A stretch of 5,628 nucleotides of DNA. It comes from an uncultured Eubacteriales bacterium. GTDB taxonomy: Bacteria > Bacillota > Clostridia > Oscillospirales > QAMX01. The stretch covers positions 1-5,628 of the forward strand of contig URVL01000151.1 in assembly GCA_900551265.1 (NCBI GenBank). Reading direction: 5' to 3'. This document shows, one piece after another, positions 1 to 5,628 of this stretch. The translations under genes were made by a program, and so were the position numbers. Under the pieces are notes generated by a model. That model worked only from the letters and a program-made list of their open reading frames with translations, searched no databases and had not been told where the DNA came from. Position 1 is the first letter of the stretch, and each line of letters opens with the position of its first letter.

Positions 1-1
1 A

Positions 2-481
2 ATTGAAGATACATTGAATTCCGAGCTGTTTGTCAAGTCCACGATCGGCATTGGTACGGTCGCCATGCAGCTGAAAGACATTGTCTCTTCGTTTAAGGAG
101 GCGCAGCTTGCGATCGAGGTCGGTCAGGTCTTTGATACGGAGAAGAGCATTTTGAGTTTTGAAAATCTCGGCATCGGCCGCCTGATTTATCAATTGCCGA
201 CAACGCTGTGTGAACAGTTCCTTGCCGAGGTGTTTCGTAAGGGTTCTATCAATGCGCTGGATCATGAAACGCTTTTCACCATACAGAAATTTTTTGAAAA
301 TAATCTGAATGTCTCTGAAACTTCCCGTAAACTTTTTGTGCACCGGAATACCCTGGTATACCGGCTGGAGAAAATCAAGAAAATTACGGGTCTGGATTTA
401 AGGGAGTTTGACCATGCAATTATTTTTAAAGTTGCATTGATGGTCCGGAAATATCTTGCGTCACGTGATGTTAAGGTGTGA
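2..481 (+). CDS. PucR/CdaR-type helix-turn-helix regulator, C-terminal part (5' truncated by window)
   Basis: The reading frame is open from base 2, entering the window as I-E-D-T-L-N-S, and ends at TGA 479-481, so the true start lies upstream; the TTG at 14 is not a convincing start. The first part carries the IGIG...F.EAQLAIEVG pattern that I associate with the GGDEF-like central domain of CdaR/PucR regulators. The last ~75 residues match the PucR C-terminal helix-turn-helix: a leading helix (ETLFTIQKFFENNLNV), then SETSRKLFVHRNTLVYRLEK, then the TGLDLREFDHA tail (about nt 311-415). Such proteins are cytoplasmic DNA-binding regulators, often of carbohydrate or purine use; the ligand cannot be told from this fragment. 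ftsE begins 28 nt downstream with no room for a terminator, so the gene may be cotranscribed with the division genes. Family call is firm; the specific function is unknown. Confidence 0.85.
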   Translation: MEDTLNSELFVKSTIGIGTVAMQLKDIVSSFKEAQLAIEVGQVFDTEKSILSFENLGIGRLIYQLPTTLCEQFLAEVFRKGSINALDHETLFTIQKFFENNLNVSETSRKLFVHRNTLVYRLEKIKKITGLDLREFDHAIIFKVALMVRKYLASRDVKV

Positions 482-509
482 TAATCTCTAAGGAGGCAAA
501 TTTCTAGCA

Positions 510-1199
510 ATGATCCGTATGAACGATGTTTACCAGGCTTATGGGCCGGGAACGAAGGCTTTAAAGGGAATTGATCTTCGAATTGACGACGGTGAGTTTG
601 TCTTCATTGTCGGTCCATCCGGTTCTGGTAAATCAACACTTGCAAAGTTAATTACGGCGGAGCTGCGTCCGACGGAAGGTCGTGTTATCGTCAATGATTT
701 TAACACGACGAAGATGAAAATGTCCGAGGTGCCATATTTGCGCCGTACGCTTGGTATCGTTTTTCAGGATTTCCGTCTGATCGAACGTAAGACTGTATAT
801 GAGAATGTTGAGTTTGCCATGCGTATTGTTGGCGCATCTCCTCGCGAGATTAAGCGGCGTGTGAGTTATGTGCTTGACCTCGTCGGCGTGCTGCACAAGG
901 CAAGACGTAAGCCGACTGAGTTATCCGGCGGCGAACAGCAGCGGGTTGCGATTGCCCGCGCACTGGTCAATAATCCGAATACCATCATAGCGGACGAACC
1001 TACAGGTAATCTTGATCCCGACCGTTCCCTTGAGATAATGATGCTCCTTCAGCATATCAATGAACTTGGAACGACTGTCATTGTGGTTACACATGAGAAG
1101 GAGCTTGTCAACCAGTTTGACAAGCGGGTTGTGGCGATAGATGGGGGACTTATTATCAGCGATAGACAAGGCGGGTATTTCCAGTATGAACAGACATAA
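510..1199 (+). CDS. ftsE: Cell division ATP-binding protein FtsE
   Basis: ATPase subunit of the FtsEX complex, which sits on the cytoplasmic face of the membrane and uses ATP hydrolysis to control peptidoglycan hydrolases outside the cell rather than to transport a substrate. The 229-residue protein has the usual FtsE length and every ABC motif: Walker [10 protein letters not shown] (35-43), Q-loop Gln86 in [10 protein letters not shown], signature LSGGEQQR (138-145), Walker B TIIADEP with Asp162 and Glu163, D-loop GNLD (166-169) and switch His195. The FQDFRL string around the Q-loop is typical of FtsE as opposed to LolD-like or macrolide-exporter ATPases. The start ATG has AAGGAGG at 490-496, a slightly long 13-nt gap. 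The 3' end overlaps ftsX by 14 nt, which suggests translational coupling and matched synthesis of the two subunits. Complete and intact. Confidence 0.97.
   Translation: MIRMNDVYQAYGPGTKALKGIDLRIDDGEFVFIVGPSGSGKSTLAKLITAELRPTEGRVIVNDFNTTKMKMSEVPYLRRTLGIVFQDFRLIERKTVYENVEFAMRIVGASPREIKRRVSYVLDLVGVLHKARRKPTELSGGEQQRVAIARALVNNPNTIIADEPTGNLDPDRSLEIMMLLQHINELGTTVIVVTHEKELVNQFDKRVVAIDGGLIISDRQGGYFQYEQT
1168..1175 (+). promoter_or_regulatory. Ribosome binding site that sets the ftsX start
   Basis: AAGGCGGG, a one-mismatch version of AAGGAGG, lies 10 nt before the ATG at 1186 and inside the end of ftsE. It supports starting ftsX at 1186 rather than at the in-frame ATG at 1141, which would add 15 residues ([15 protein letters not shown]) that do not resemble an FtsX N-terminus. 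Confidence 0.7.
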
Positions 1200-2073
1200 T
1201 ATTCTGTACTTCTTCCGCGAAGGCGTGAAGAGTATTTTTTCGCATGGCTTTATGAGCCTGGCTTCTGTGACGGTTATGATCACATGTCTGCTGCTCACGG
1301 GTACGGTACTTCTTCTGGTGCTCAGCGTCAATTTAACAATTGAATCCATGGTAACATTAGGCGATATTCGCGCGTATGTCGATGAGTCTTATACGCGAGA
1401 ACAAGCGGAGGCGCTTGAGACAAGGCTCCGTATGATTGATAATGTCAGCGGTGTGGACTTTATCCCAAACGACCGTGCGTTGGAAGAAATGCGTGATGAG
1501 TTTGGCACAGAGTCCTGGCTGCTGGATGGTCTTGAATATGATAATCCGCTGCGGCATAGTTACCGCATCATGGTTGTAAATATTGACGAGTATGACCAGA
1601 CGATTGCGGACATTGAAAGCGTGGAGGGAATTGCCGACGTGCATTCATCGCGTGAGTCGGTAAACAGGCTGTCTGTGATCCGTAATGTTTTGGGTACGGT
1701 TTCGCTTGCCCTGATGTTACTGCTGGGAGCTGTTGCAGTTGTAATTATTTCCAATACTATTAAGCTTGCAACTTTTGACCGCCGCGAGGAAATCGCTATC
1801 ATGAAAATGATAGGAGCGACGGATGGCTTCATTCGTTTTCCGTTTATTGTAGAGAGCGTGATTCTGAGCCAGGTGGCGGCGTTGGTTGCGTTTGGATTGC
1901 AGTGGCTTGCTTATAACTACATAGTCAGCATAGGGCTTTCGTCCATTGAGTTGATTGAAATGGTTGATTTCTCGACAGTCAGGTATTATTTCCTTGCTGG
2001 GTTTATGGGCATTGCCTTTATATTTGGCGTGCTCGGCAGTGTAATCAGCATCAGGAAGTTTTTGAAGGTTTGA
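1186..2073 (+). CDS. ftsX: Cell division protein FtsX (membrane subunit of FtsEX)
   Basis: Polytopic membrane partner of FtsE; it transmits the ATPase cycle to an extracellular loop that binds the coiled-coil region of a murein hydrolase. With the start at 1186 it is 295 residues, normal for the family. The short cytoplasmic N-terminus ([16 protein letters not shown]) is typical. Membrane segments are at about 24-49, 168-190, 219-247 and 267-289. The large outside domain between the first two (about 50-165) includes the stretch SWLLDGLEYDNPL, in the region where FtsX proteins have a conserved proline-containing loop. The cytoplasmic segment FDRREEIAIMKMIGATDGFIRFPF (about 197-220) is the characteristic coupling stretch of FtsX/MacB-type permeases. 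It overlaps ftsE by 14 nt and is followed after 13 nt by an M23 hydrolase gene, its likely partner. I see no defect in the reading frame. Confidence 0.96.
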   Translation: MNRHNILYFFREGVKSIFSHGFMSLASVTVMITCLLLTGTVLLLVLSVNLTIESMVTLGDIRAYVDESYTREQAEALETRLRMIDNVSGVDFIPNDRALEEMRDEFGTESWLLDGLEYDNPLRHSYRIMVVNIDEYDQTIADIESVEGIADVHSSRESVNRLSVIRNVLGTVSLALMLLLGAVAVVIISNTIKLATFDRREEIAIMKMIGATDGFIRFPFIVESVILSQVAALVAFGLQWLAYNYIVSIGLSSIELIEMVDFSTVRYYFLAGFMGIAFIFGVLGSVISIRKFLKV

Positions 2074-2086
2074 TCGGAGGATATTC

Positions 2087-3310
2087 ATGGAAGGAAGAAG
2101 AAAAAAGTTTGCAAGCGTGCTTGCAGTTGTGCTTGCTTTGTCGCTCGTTTTTTCGCTTTTGGCCAGTGTGTTGTCGGCGTATGCGAGTGATAAGTCTGAG
2201 TTGGAAAGTTTAAAGTCACAGCTTGCAGGCATTACAAGCGAGCGGGAGGAAATTGCCGCGCAACTTGATGAGCTGAATGCACAAATGCAGTCTATGCTGA
2301 CGCAGAAGACGGCGCTGGAGCAGGAAATCAATCTTACATATGAACAAATTGAATTGACGGAAGAAATCATTGCGTCACTTGACGCTTCGATTGAAAAGAC
2401 AACAGCGGAGCTTGCGGCTGCAGAAGAAGAAGAGGCAAAGCAGTATGAAGTATTTAAAAGCCGCCTGCGTGCAATGTATGAAAATGACACATTGACAACG
2501 CTTGATTTGATTCTTTCTGCGAGCAGCCTGACGGAATATTTTTCGCGTATGGAGGCAGCTTCGAGTATCGCATCATACGACAAGAGCTTGATGGAGGATC
2601 TTGCACAGACGCGAGAATATATAGAAGATTTGAAAGCAAGCCTCGAGGCTGATTTGGCAGATAACGAGCAGCAAAAAGAGGATCTGATTGAGTACCGTCG
2701 CGATCTGGTCAAGCAAAACGTTGAGCTGGATCTTCTCATCGAAGACCTTCAGGAACAAACTGATTTTACACAGGCAGAGCTTGACGCTGTGGCGGCGGAA
2801 GAGGCTGCATTTGAAGAAGAAATTGCGGCATTGGCGGAAAAGATCAGACAGGAAGAAGCAGCTGCTGCCGCAGCGAATAGCACTTCTTCTTCCAGTACGG
2901 CGAGCCGGTATACGGGTGGTACCATGACGTGGCCACTACCTGGATACTATTTCATCTCCTCTGATTTTGTGATGCGTAACCATCCGATTACGGGCCAATA
3001 TCAGCAGCATACGGGCATTGATTTGCCTGCACCGAAGAATACGCAGATTGTCGCAGCGGCTTCCGGAACGGTTGTAACGGTTGGTTATAATACGGCTTAC
3101 GGTAATCGCGTGATCATTAATCACGGCGGCGGCGTCCAGACCCTTTATGCGCATATGACGTCTTATGCCGTTTCTGAGGGAGATACCGTTTCTGCCGGGG
3201 ATGTAATTGGCTATGTCGGGTCAACCGGCTATTCGACTGGCAACCATCTGCATTTTAGCGTTTTGGTAAACGGCAGCTATGTGGATCCAAAACCATATGT
3301 GCAGGGCTGA
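2087..3310 (+). CDS. Exported coiled-coil M23 (LytM) murein hydrolase, EnvC/PcsB/CwlO-like role
   Basis: Probable peptidoglycan endopeptidase controlled by FtsEX. The 407-residue protein starts with a signal peptide (basic GRRKK, hydrophobic 8-31, likely cleavage after AYA at 33). Residues about 35-257 are a long Glu/Ala/Leu/Gln-rich coiled coil. An Ala6 run (258-263) and a Ser/Thr linker lead into an M23 domain at about 280-405. Its catalytic set is complete: zinc ligands His308 and Asp312 (HTGID) and His389, with His356 (YAHM) and His387 (HLH). It is therefore expected to be an active enzyme, unlike E. coli EnvC, whose LytM domain is degenerate and acts only as an activator. GGAGG at 2076-2080 lies 6 nt before the ATG. 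The arrangement matches FtsEX partners with a coiled coil plus a hydrolase domain, although CwlO and PcsB use other catalytic folds. The bond cleaved cannot be read from sequence. Confidence 0.93.
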   Translation: MEGRRKKFASVLAVVLALSLVFSLLASVLSAYASDKSELESLKSQLAGITSEREEIAAQLDELNAQMQSMLTQKTALEQEINLTYEQIELTEEIIASLDASIEKTTAELAAAEEEEAKQYEVFKSRLRAMYENDTLTTLDLILSASSLTEYFSRMEAASSIASYDKSLMEDLAQTREYIEDLKASLEADLADNEQQKEDLIEYRRDLVKQNVELDLLIEDLQEQTDFTQAELDAVAAEEAAFEEEIAALAEKIRQEEAAAAAANSTSSSSTASRYTGGTMTWPLPGYYFISSDFVMRNHPITGQYQQHTGIDLPAPKNTQIVAAASGTVVTVGYNTAYGNRVIINHGGGVQTLYAHMTSYAVSEGDTVSAGDVIGYVGSTGYSTGNHLHFSVLVNGSYVDPKPYVQG

Positions 3311-3359
3311 TAATGGCTTGGGAGGCTCACTTCAATAAGCTACCTGGAGACAATATGGA

Positions 3360-4559
3360 ATGAACAGAAAAATACCCGTCAGCATGCTCATAGGCCTTGT
3401 GATGCTTGCGGCGGTAGCCGCGTTCAATGTTTCATATGTCGTGATATGGAACGCATTTAACGACCGTCTTGCTACATTGAACGCAAGGGAAGCTGCGTTT
3501 ATTAAGCTTTCGGAAATCGCGGCGTATGTGGATGAATATTATGTGGAGGAATATGATCCGGAGAGCCTTTTAGATGGCGCGGCGGAAGGCTATGTCCGTG
3601 CGCTTCCGGATGAATCTTCGTATTATATTTCGTCAGACGAGGTTTCTGTCCGAGAAAGTGCTGATGAAAACGGCTTTACCGGCATCGGTATTATCGGTTG
3701 TCAGAATCGCAAATATAGTGGTATCTGTGTTTTGGACATGTATGAAGGTTCGACTGCGGCGGAGTTTGGCATTGAACGGTTTGACGTCATTACGAAGGTA
3801 GATGGCGAGTCGGTCTCCCATTTGAGCTATGAGGGCGCAATGGAGCGTATTCGTGGCGAGGAGGGAACAAGCGTTGAATTGACTGTCTATCGGGAACGCA
3901 CAGATGAGACGCTGACCTTGCATGTCCGCCGCGGCGCGGTGATTAGCGAACGCTCCTTCGTATACCGCATGCTGGATGGCAAAATCGGTTATATTGATGT
4001 AGACAATTTTGATACCGGCACGGATGTGTTGTTCCTCTCGGCACTGGAGGAATTGAAAGAGCAGGGAATGACGTCGCTGATTATTGATGTCAGAATGAAC
4101 CCGGGCGGATATATGGATGTGATGACGAATATGGTGGATCCGCTTATGCCGGAGGGCGTGATTTATTCACAGCGGCATGGTGGTGGAGAGGCGACAAATG
4201 TTTATTCCGATGAGGAAGCGCTTGAGTTACCCATTGTGTTGCTTGTGAATGAATATACTTCTGGCGCGGGCGAATATTTTGCAGCGGCACTTCAGGCAAG
4301 CGGTAGTGCGACAGTGATTGGTTCCACTACGGCGGGGTTTGGTTATGCGCAGTCGCAAATTGAACTCTCGGATGGTTCTGCAATGGTGCTTTCTTCCATT
4401 GAGTACTATACGCCGGAAGGAGAACCGCTTCAGGAAACGGGTGTTGTTCCTGATCACAGGGTTTCGATGAGTGTGGATGCCTTGTATGATCTGTTAGAAA
4501 ATCACAGAGGTGAGGATATCCAGCTGAACGCAGCGGTCGAATTTCTGGAGCAAGCGTGA
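3360..4559 (+). CDS. S41 family C-terminal processing protease homologue (CtpA/CtpB-like), catalytic Ser and Lys apparently missing
   Basis: A 399-residue membrane-anchored protein of the tail-specific protease family. A hydrophobic segment (about 8-31) anchors or exports it. A helical region is followed by a PDZ domain (about 105-192, FTGIGI ... FDVITKVDGESV ... IRGEEGT.V.L.V.R). The S41 core is at about 200-370, with KIGYIDVDNF, DVRMNPGGYMD (243-253), VLLVNEYTSGAGEYF and the closing TPEGEPLQETGVVPDHRV. Where active members read S-A-S*-A-S-E, this one reads T-S-G302-A-G-E. The Lys 25 residues further on is Phe327 (AGFGYAQ instead of FGKGTVQ). The Gln four residues later is kept (Gln331). It may thus be a binding or regulatory pseudoprotease; use of the adjacent Ser301 cannot be excluded. 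The start has GGAGA at 3346-3350, 9 nt upstream, and a stop codon in the same frame at 3336-3338 rules out a longer N-terminus. It is the last gene before the terminator. Confidence 0.9.
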   Translation: MNRKIPVSMLIGLVMLAAVAAFNVSYVVIWNAFNDRLATLNAREAAFIKLSEIAAYVDEYYVEEYDPESLLDGAAEGYVRALPDESSYYISSDEVSVRESADENGFTGIGIIGCQNRKYSGICVLDMYEGSTAAEFGIERFDVITKVDGESVSHLSYEGAMERIRGEEGTSVELTVYRERTDETLTLHVRRGAVISERSFVYRMLDGKIGYIDVDNFDTGTDVLFLSALEELKEQGMTSLIIDVRMNPGGYMDVMTNMVDPLMPEGVIYSQRHGGGEATNVYSDEEALELPIVLLVNEYTSGAGEYFAAALQASGSATVIGSTTAGFGYAQSQIELSDGSAMVLSSIEYYTPEGEPLQETGVVPDHRVSMSVDALYDLLENHRGEDIQLNAAVEFLEQA

Positions 4560-4567
4560 TAGAATGG

Positions 4568-4600
4568 AAAAGCATCGTGTCAATGCACGATGCTTTTATC
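4568..4600 (+). terminator. Rho-independent terminator of the ftsEX-M23-S41 unit
   Basis: A perfect 12-bp inverted repeat (AAAAGCATCGTG at 4568-4579, its complement at 4586-4597) encloses a 6-nt loop and ends in TTTTAT. It begins 8 nt after the S41 stop codon. The T run is only four bases, so efficiency may be moderate. The A-rich left arm gives some potential to stop transcripts from the other strand, but no gene approaches from that side. Confidence 0.85.
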
Positions 4601-4689
4601 ACGTTAATGCGTCCATGGCAGTATTTTGTGACATTTTGTAGATAAATGCGTTGTAAAAACGAATAGACGATGAATTTTGCTGTGAGTTA

Positions 4690-4718
4690 TTGACAGATGC
4701 GATGTAATTCAATATAAT
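4690..4718 (+). promoter_or_regulatory. Consensus housekeeping sigma-factor promoter for greA-lysS
   Basis: TTGACA (4690-4695) and TATAAT (4713-4718) are both perfect consensus hexamers, separated by the ideal 17 nt. Transcription should begin near 4725, giving a leader of about 48 nt before greA. It lies in the 213-nt gap between the S41 gene and greA, downstream of the terminator; I see no gene and no clear operator in the rest of that gap (4601-4689). Confidence 0.9.
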
Positions 4719-4772
4719 TATTAGCTATAAATGGAGCAATGCAAAGGTTGCTTCCGGAAATGAGGAGTTAGC

Positions 4773-5240
4773 ATGGCAAAACAATATAAATTAACTCGTG
4801 AAAGAGCAAATCAGCTGCATGAGGAGCTTGAGTATTTAAAGACCGTACGAGAAAAAGAAGTGGCGGATATGATAAAAGAGGCTCGTTCGTTTGGCGATCT
4901 TTCTGAAAACAGCGAGTATGATGAAGCTAAAAATGAACAGGGCCGCGTCTATTCCAGAATCAGTGAGCTGACAGATATTCTTGCAAACTACGTCATTATT
5001 GAAGATACGGTGGCGACCGGCGAGGTTGGCCCTGGGTCTCAGGTAAAGGTCAGAGATCTGGAAGATGGTTTTGAGGAAGACTTTGTCATTGTAGGCTCTC
5101 AGGAAGCTGATCCCGCGACTGGCCGTATCAGCGATGAGTCGCCAATAGGCCGTGCTTTGCTTGGACATAGGGCAGGAGACGAGATTACCGTGGTGGCTCC
5201 GGCCGGCGTAATTCAGTATTTGATTTTAGAAGTACAGTAA
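4773..5240 (+). CDS. greA: Transcription elongation factor GreA
   Basis: Binds the secondary channel of RNA polymerase and stimulates cleavage of the 3' end of backtracked RNA so that stalled complexes can resume. The protein is 155 residues, close to the usual ~158. The N-terminal coiled-coil hairpin (about 1-75) carries the tip motif [17 protein letters not shown] (37-53), with the acidic pair Asp42 and Glu45 that corresponds to Asp41 and Glu44 of E. coli GreA and positions the catalytic metal. The C-terminal FKBP-like domain ends with [15 protein letters not shown] (from 123) and [20 protein letters not shown] at 4763-4767 sits 5 nt before the ATG. A consensus promoter lies directly upstream and lysS follows after 23 nt, so the two are probably one transcript. 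Complete and ordinary. Confidence 0.97.
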   Translation: MAKQYKLTRERANQLHEELEYLKTVREKEVADMIKEARSFGDLSENSEYDEAKNEQGRVYSRISELTDILANYVIIEDTVATGEVGPGSQVKVRDLEDGFEEDFVIVGSQEADPATGRISDESPIGRALLGHRAGDEITVVAPAGVIQYLILEVQ

Positions 5241-5245
5241 TGTCT

Positions 5246-5252
5246 GGAAGGA
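5246..5252 (+). promoter_or_regulatory. Ribosome binding site that sets the lysS start
   Basis: GGAAGGA lies 11 nt before the ATG at 5264. An in-frame ATG at 5240-5242 overlaps the greA stop (TAATG) and would add eight residues, but only a weak TTAGAAG precedes it, so 5264 is preferred. Confidence 0.6.
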
Positions 5253-5263
5253 AATTGAAGACA

Positions 5264-5628
5264 ATGGGTGAGACGAATAACGAAAATATCATTCGCGAGG
5301 AACCGGAACTCAGTGAAGTTTTACAGGTACGCCGTGAGAAATTACAGGAATTGCAGCAAGGCGGCCGTGACCCCTTTCAAATTGTCCGCTATGATGTGGA
5401 TCATCATAGCCGGGAAGTAAAAGATCATTTTTCAGAGCTGGAGGGGAAATCTGTATCAGTTGCGGGCCGCATGATGTCCAAGCGGATTATGGGGAAGGCT
5501 TCTTTCTGTCATATCCAAGATGTGGAGGGTAGTATCCAGGCTTATGTGGCGCGGGACGCAATCGGCGAGGATGCATATAAAGACTTCAAAAAAATGGACA
5601 TCGGCGACATTGTGGGAATTCGGGGCGA
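5264..5628 (+). CDS. lysS: Lysine--tRNA ligase (class II), N-terminal part (3' truncated by window)
   Basis: Charges tRNA-Lys with lysine in the cytoplasm. Only 121 codons are present before the window ends, with no stop. The start reads [20 protein letters not shown], then the typical LysS leader helix [18 protein letters not shown]. The OB-fold anticodon-binding domain follows from about residue 58: [37 protein letters not shown] and [11 protein letters not shown]. These strings are diagnostic of the class II enzyme rather than class I LysK, and favour LysRS over AspRS/AsnRS because of the leader helix and the [10 protein letters not shown] strand. The catalytic domain is outside the window. 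The greA-lysS order is common in Firmicutes. Confidence 0.95.
   Translation, partial: MGETNNENIIREEPELSEVLQVRREKLQELQQGGRDPFQIVRYDVDHHSREVKDHFSELEGKSVSVAGRMMSKRIMGKASFCHIQDVEGSIQAYVARDAIGEDAYKDFKKMDIGDIVGIRG

Noticed and set aside
456..485. Possible promoter for ftsE: TTGCGT, 18-nt spacer, TGTGATAAT (extended -10 like)
   Set aside because: Transcription would begin near 492, inside the ftsE ribosome site at 490-496, and the -35 is poor (three of six bases).
1141..1185. Longer ftsX start at ATG 1141
   Set aside because: The added 15 residues are unlike FtsX, and a ribosome site sits just before 1186, which gives a normal-length 295-residue protein.
1717..2739. Long minus-strand open frame of 340 codons opposite ftsX and the M23 coiled coil
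   Set aside because: Its serine/arginine/leucine-rich translation is the mirror of Glu/Ala/Leu/Gln-rich coiled-coil codons on the plus strand; it spans two well-supported genes and resembles no family.
4254..4352. Frameshift or local error as the cause of the missing S41 catalytic residues
   Set aside because: The frame is continuous, with conserved residues on both sides and between the two sites (NE, A-G-E, AAAL, G at 326 and 328, Q331), and the spacing is exactly that of the active enzymes; both changes are substitutions.
5240..5263. Alternative lysS start at ATG 5240 overlapping the greA stop
   Set aside because: Only a weak upstream ribosome site, whereas GGAAGGA precedes the ATG at 5264. 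It remains possible.
1..5628. Mobile element, CRISPR array, phage, defence or tRNA/rRNA content
   Set aside because: No transposase or integrase frames, no spaced direct repeats, no terminal inverted repeats and no structural RNA signatures were seen; the genes are all core housekeeping types.

Overview
The window is ordinary chromosomal DNA of a Gram-positive-type anaerobe, most likely a clostridium and plausibly Lachnospiraceae. The basis is strong AGGAGG-like ribosome sites, moderate GC content by eye, an ftsE-ftsX-M23 hydrolase-S41 protease gene order and a greA-lysS pair. The family-level placement is inferred from gene order and protein style, not from a database search. All genes lie on the + strand and coding density is high. 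No mobile element, CRISPR array, rRNA or tRNA is visible.

Left unit (2-4559): the 3' end of a PucR/CdaR-type helix-turn-helix regulator is followed after 28 nt by ftsE. ftsX overlaps ftsE by 14 nt. Thirteen nt later comes an exported coiled-coil plus LytM (M23) murein hydrolase, and 49 nt after that a membrane-anchored PDZ/S41 'C-terminal processing protease' homologue. A perfect 12-bp hairpin with a short T run (4568-4600) closes the unit. The expected logic is that the FtsEX ABC complex spends cytoplasmic ATP to switch on the extracellular coiled-coil hydrolase, as described for FtsEX-CwlO in Bacillus and FtsEX-PcsB in Streptococcus. The S41 protein occupies a position comparable to ctpB beside ftsEX in Bacillus subtilis.

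Right unit (4690-5628): a fully consensus sigma-A-type promoter (TTGACA, 17-nt spacer, TATAAT) precedes greA, the transcript-cleavage elongation factor. lysS (lysyl-tRNA synthetase) follows after 23 nt and runs off the window end.

The most interesting point is in the S41 protein. It keeps the PDZ domain, the overall protease fold signatures and the conserved Gln, but by alignment with E. coli Tsp and B. subtilis CtpB the catalytic Ser is Gly302 and the catalytic Lys is Phe327. There is no lysine at all after residue 233. It looks like a pseudoprotease sitting beside an M23 hydrolase whose own catalytic residues are intact. I saw no clear sign of a wholly undescribed system; the other findings are small leader and intergenic curiosities.
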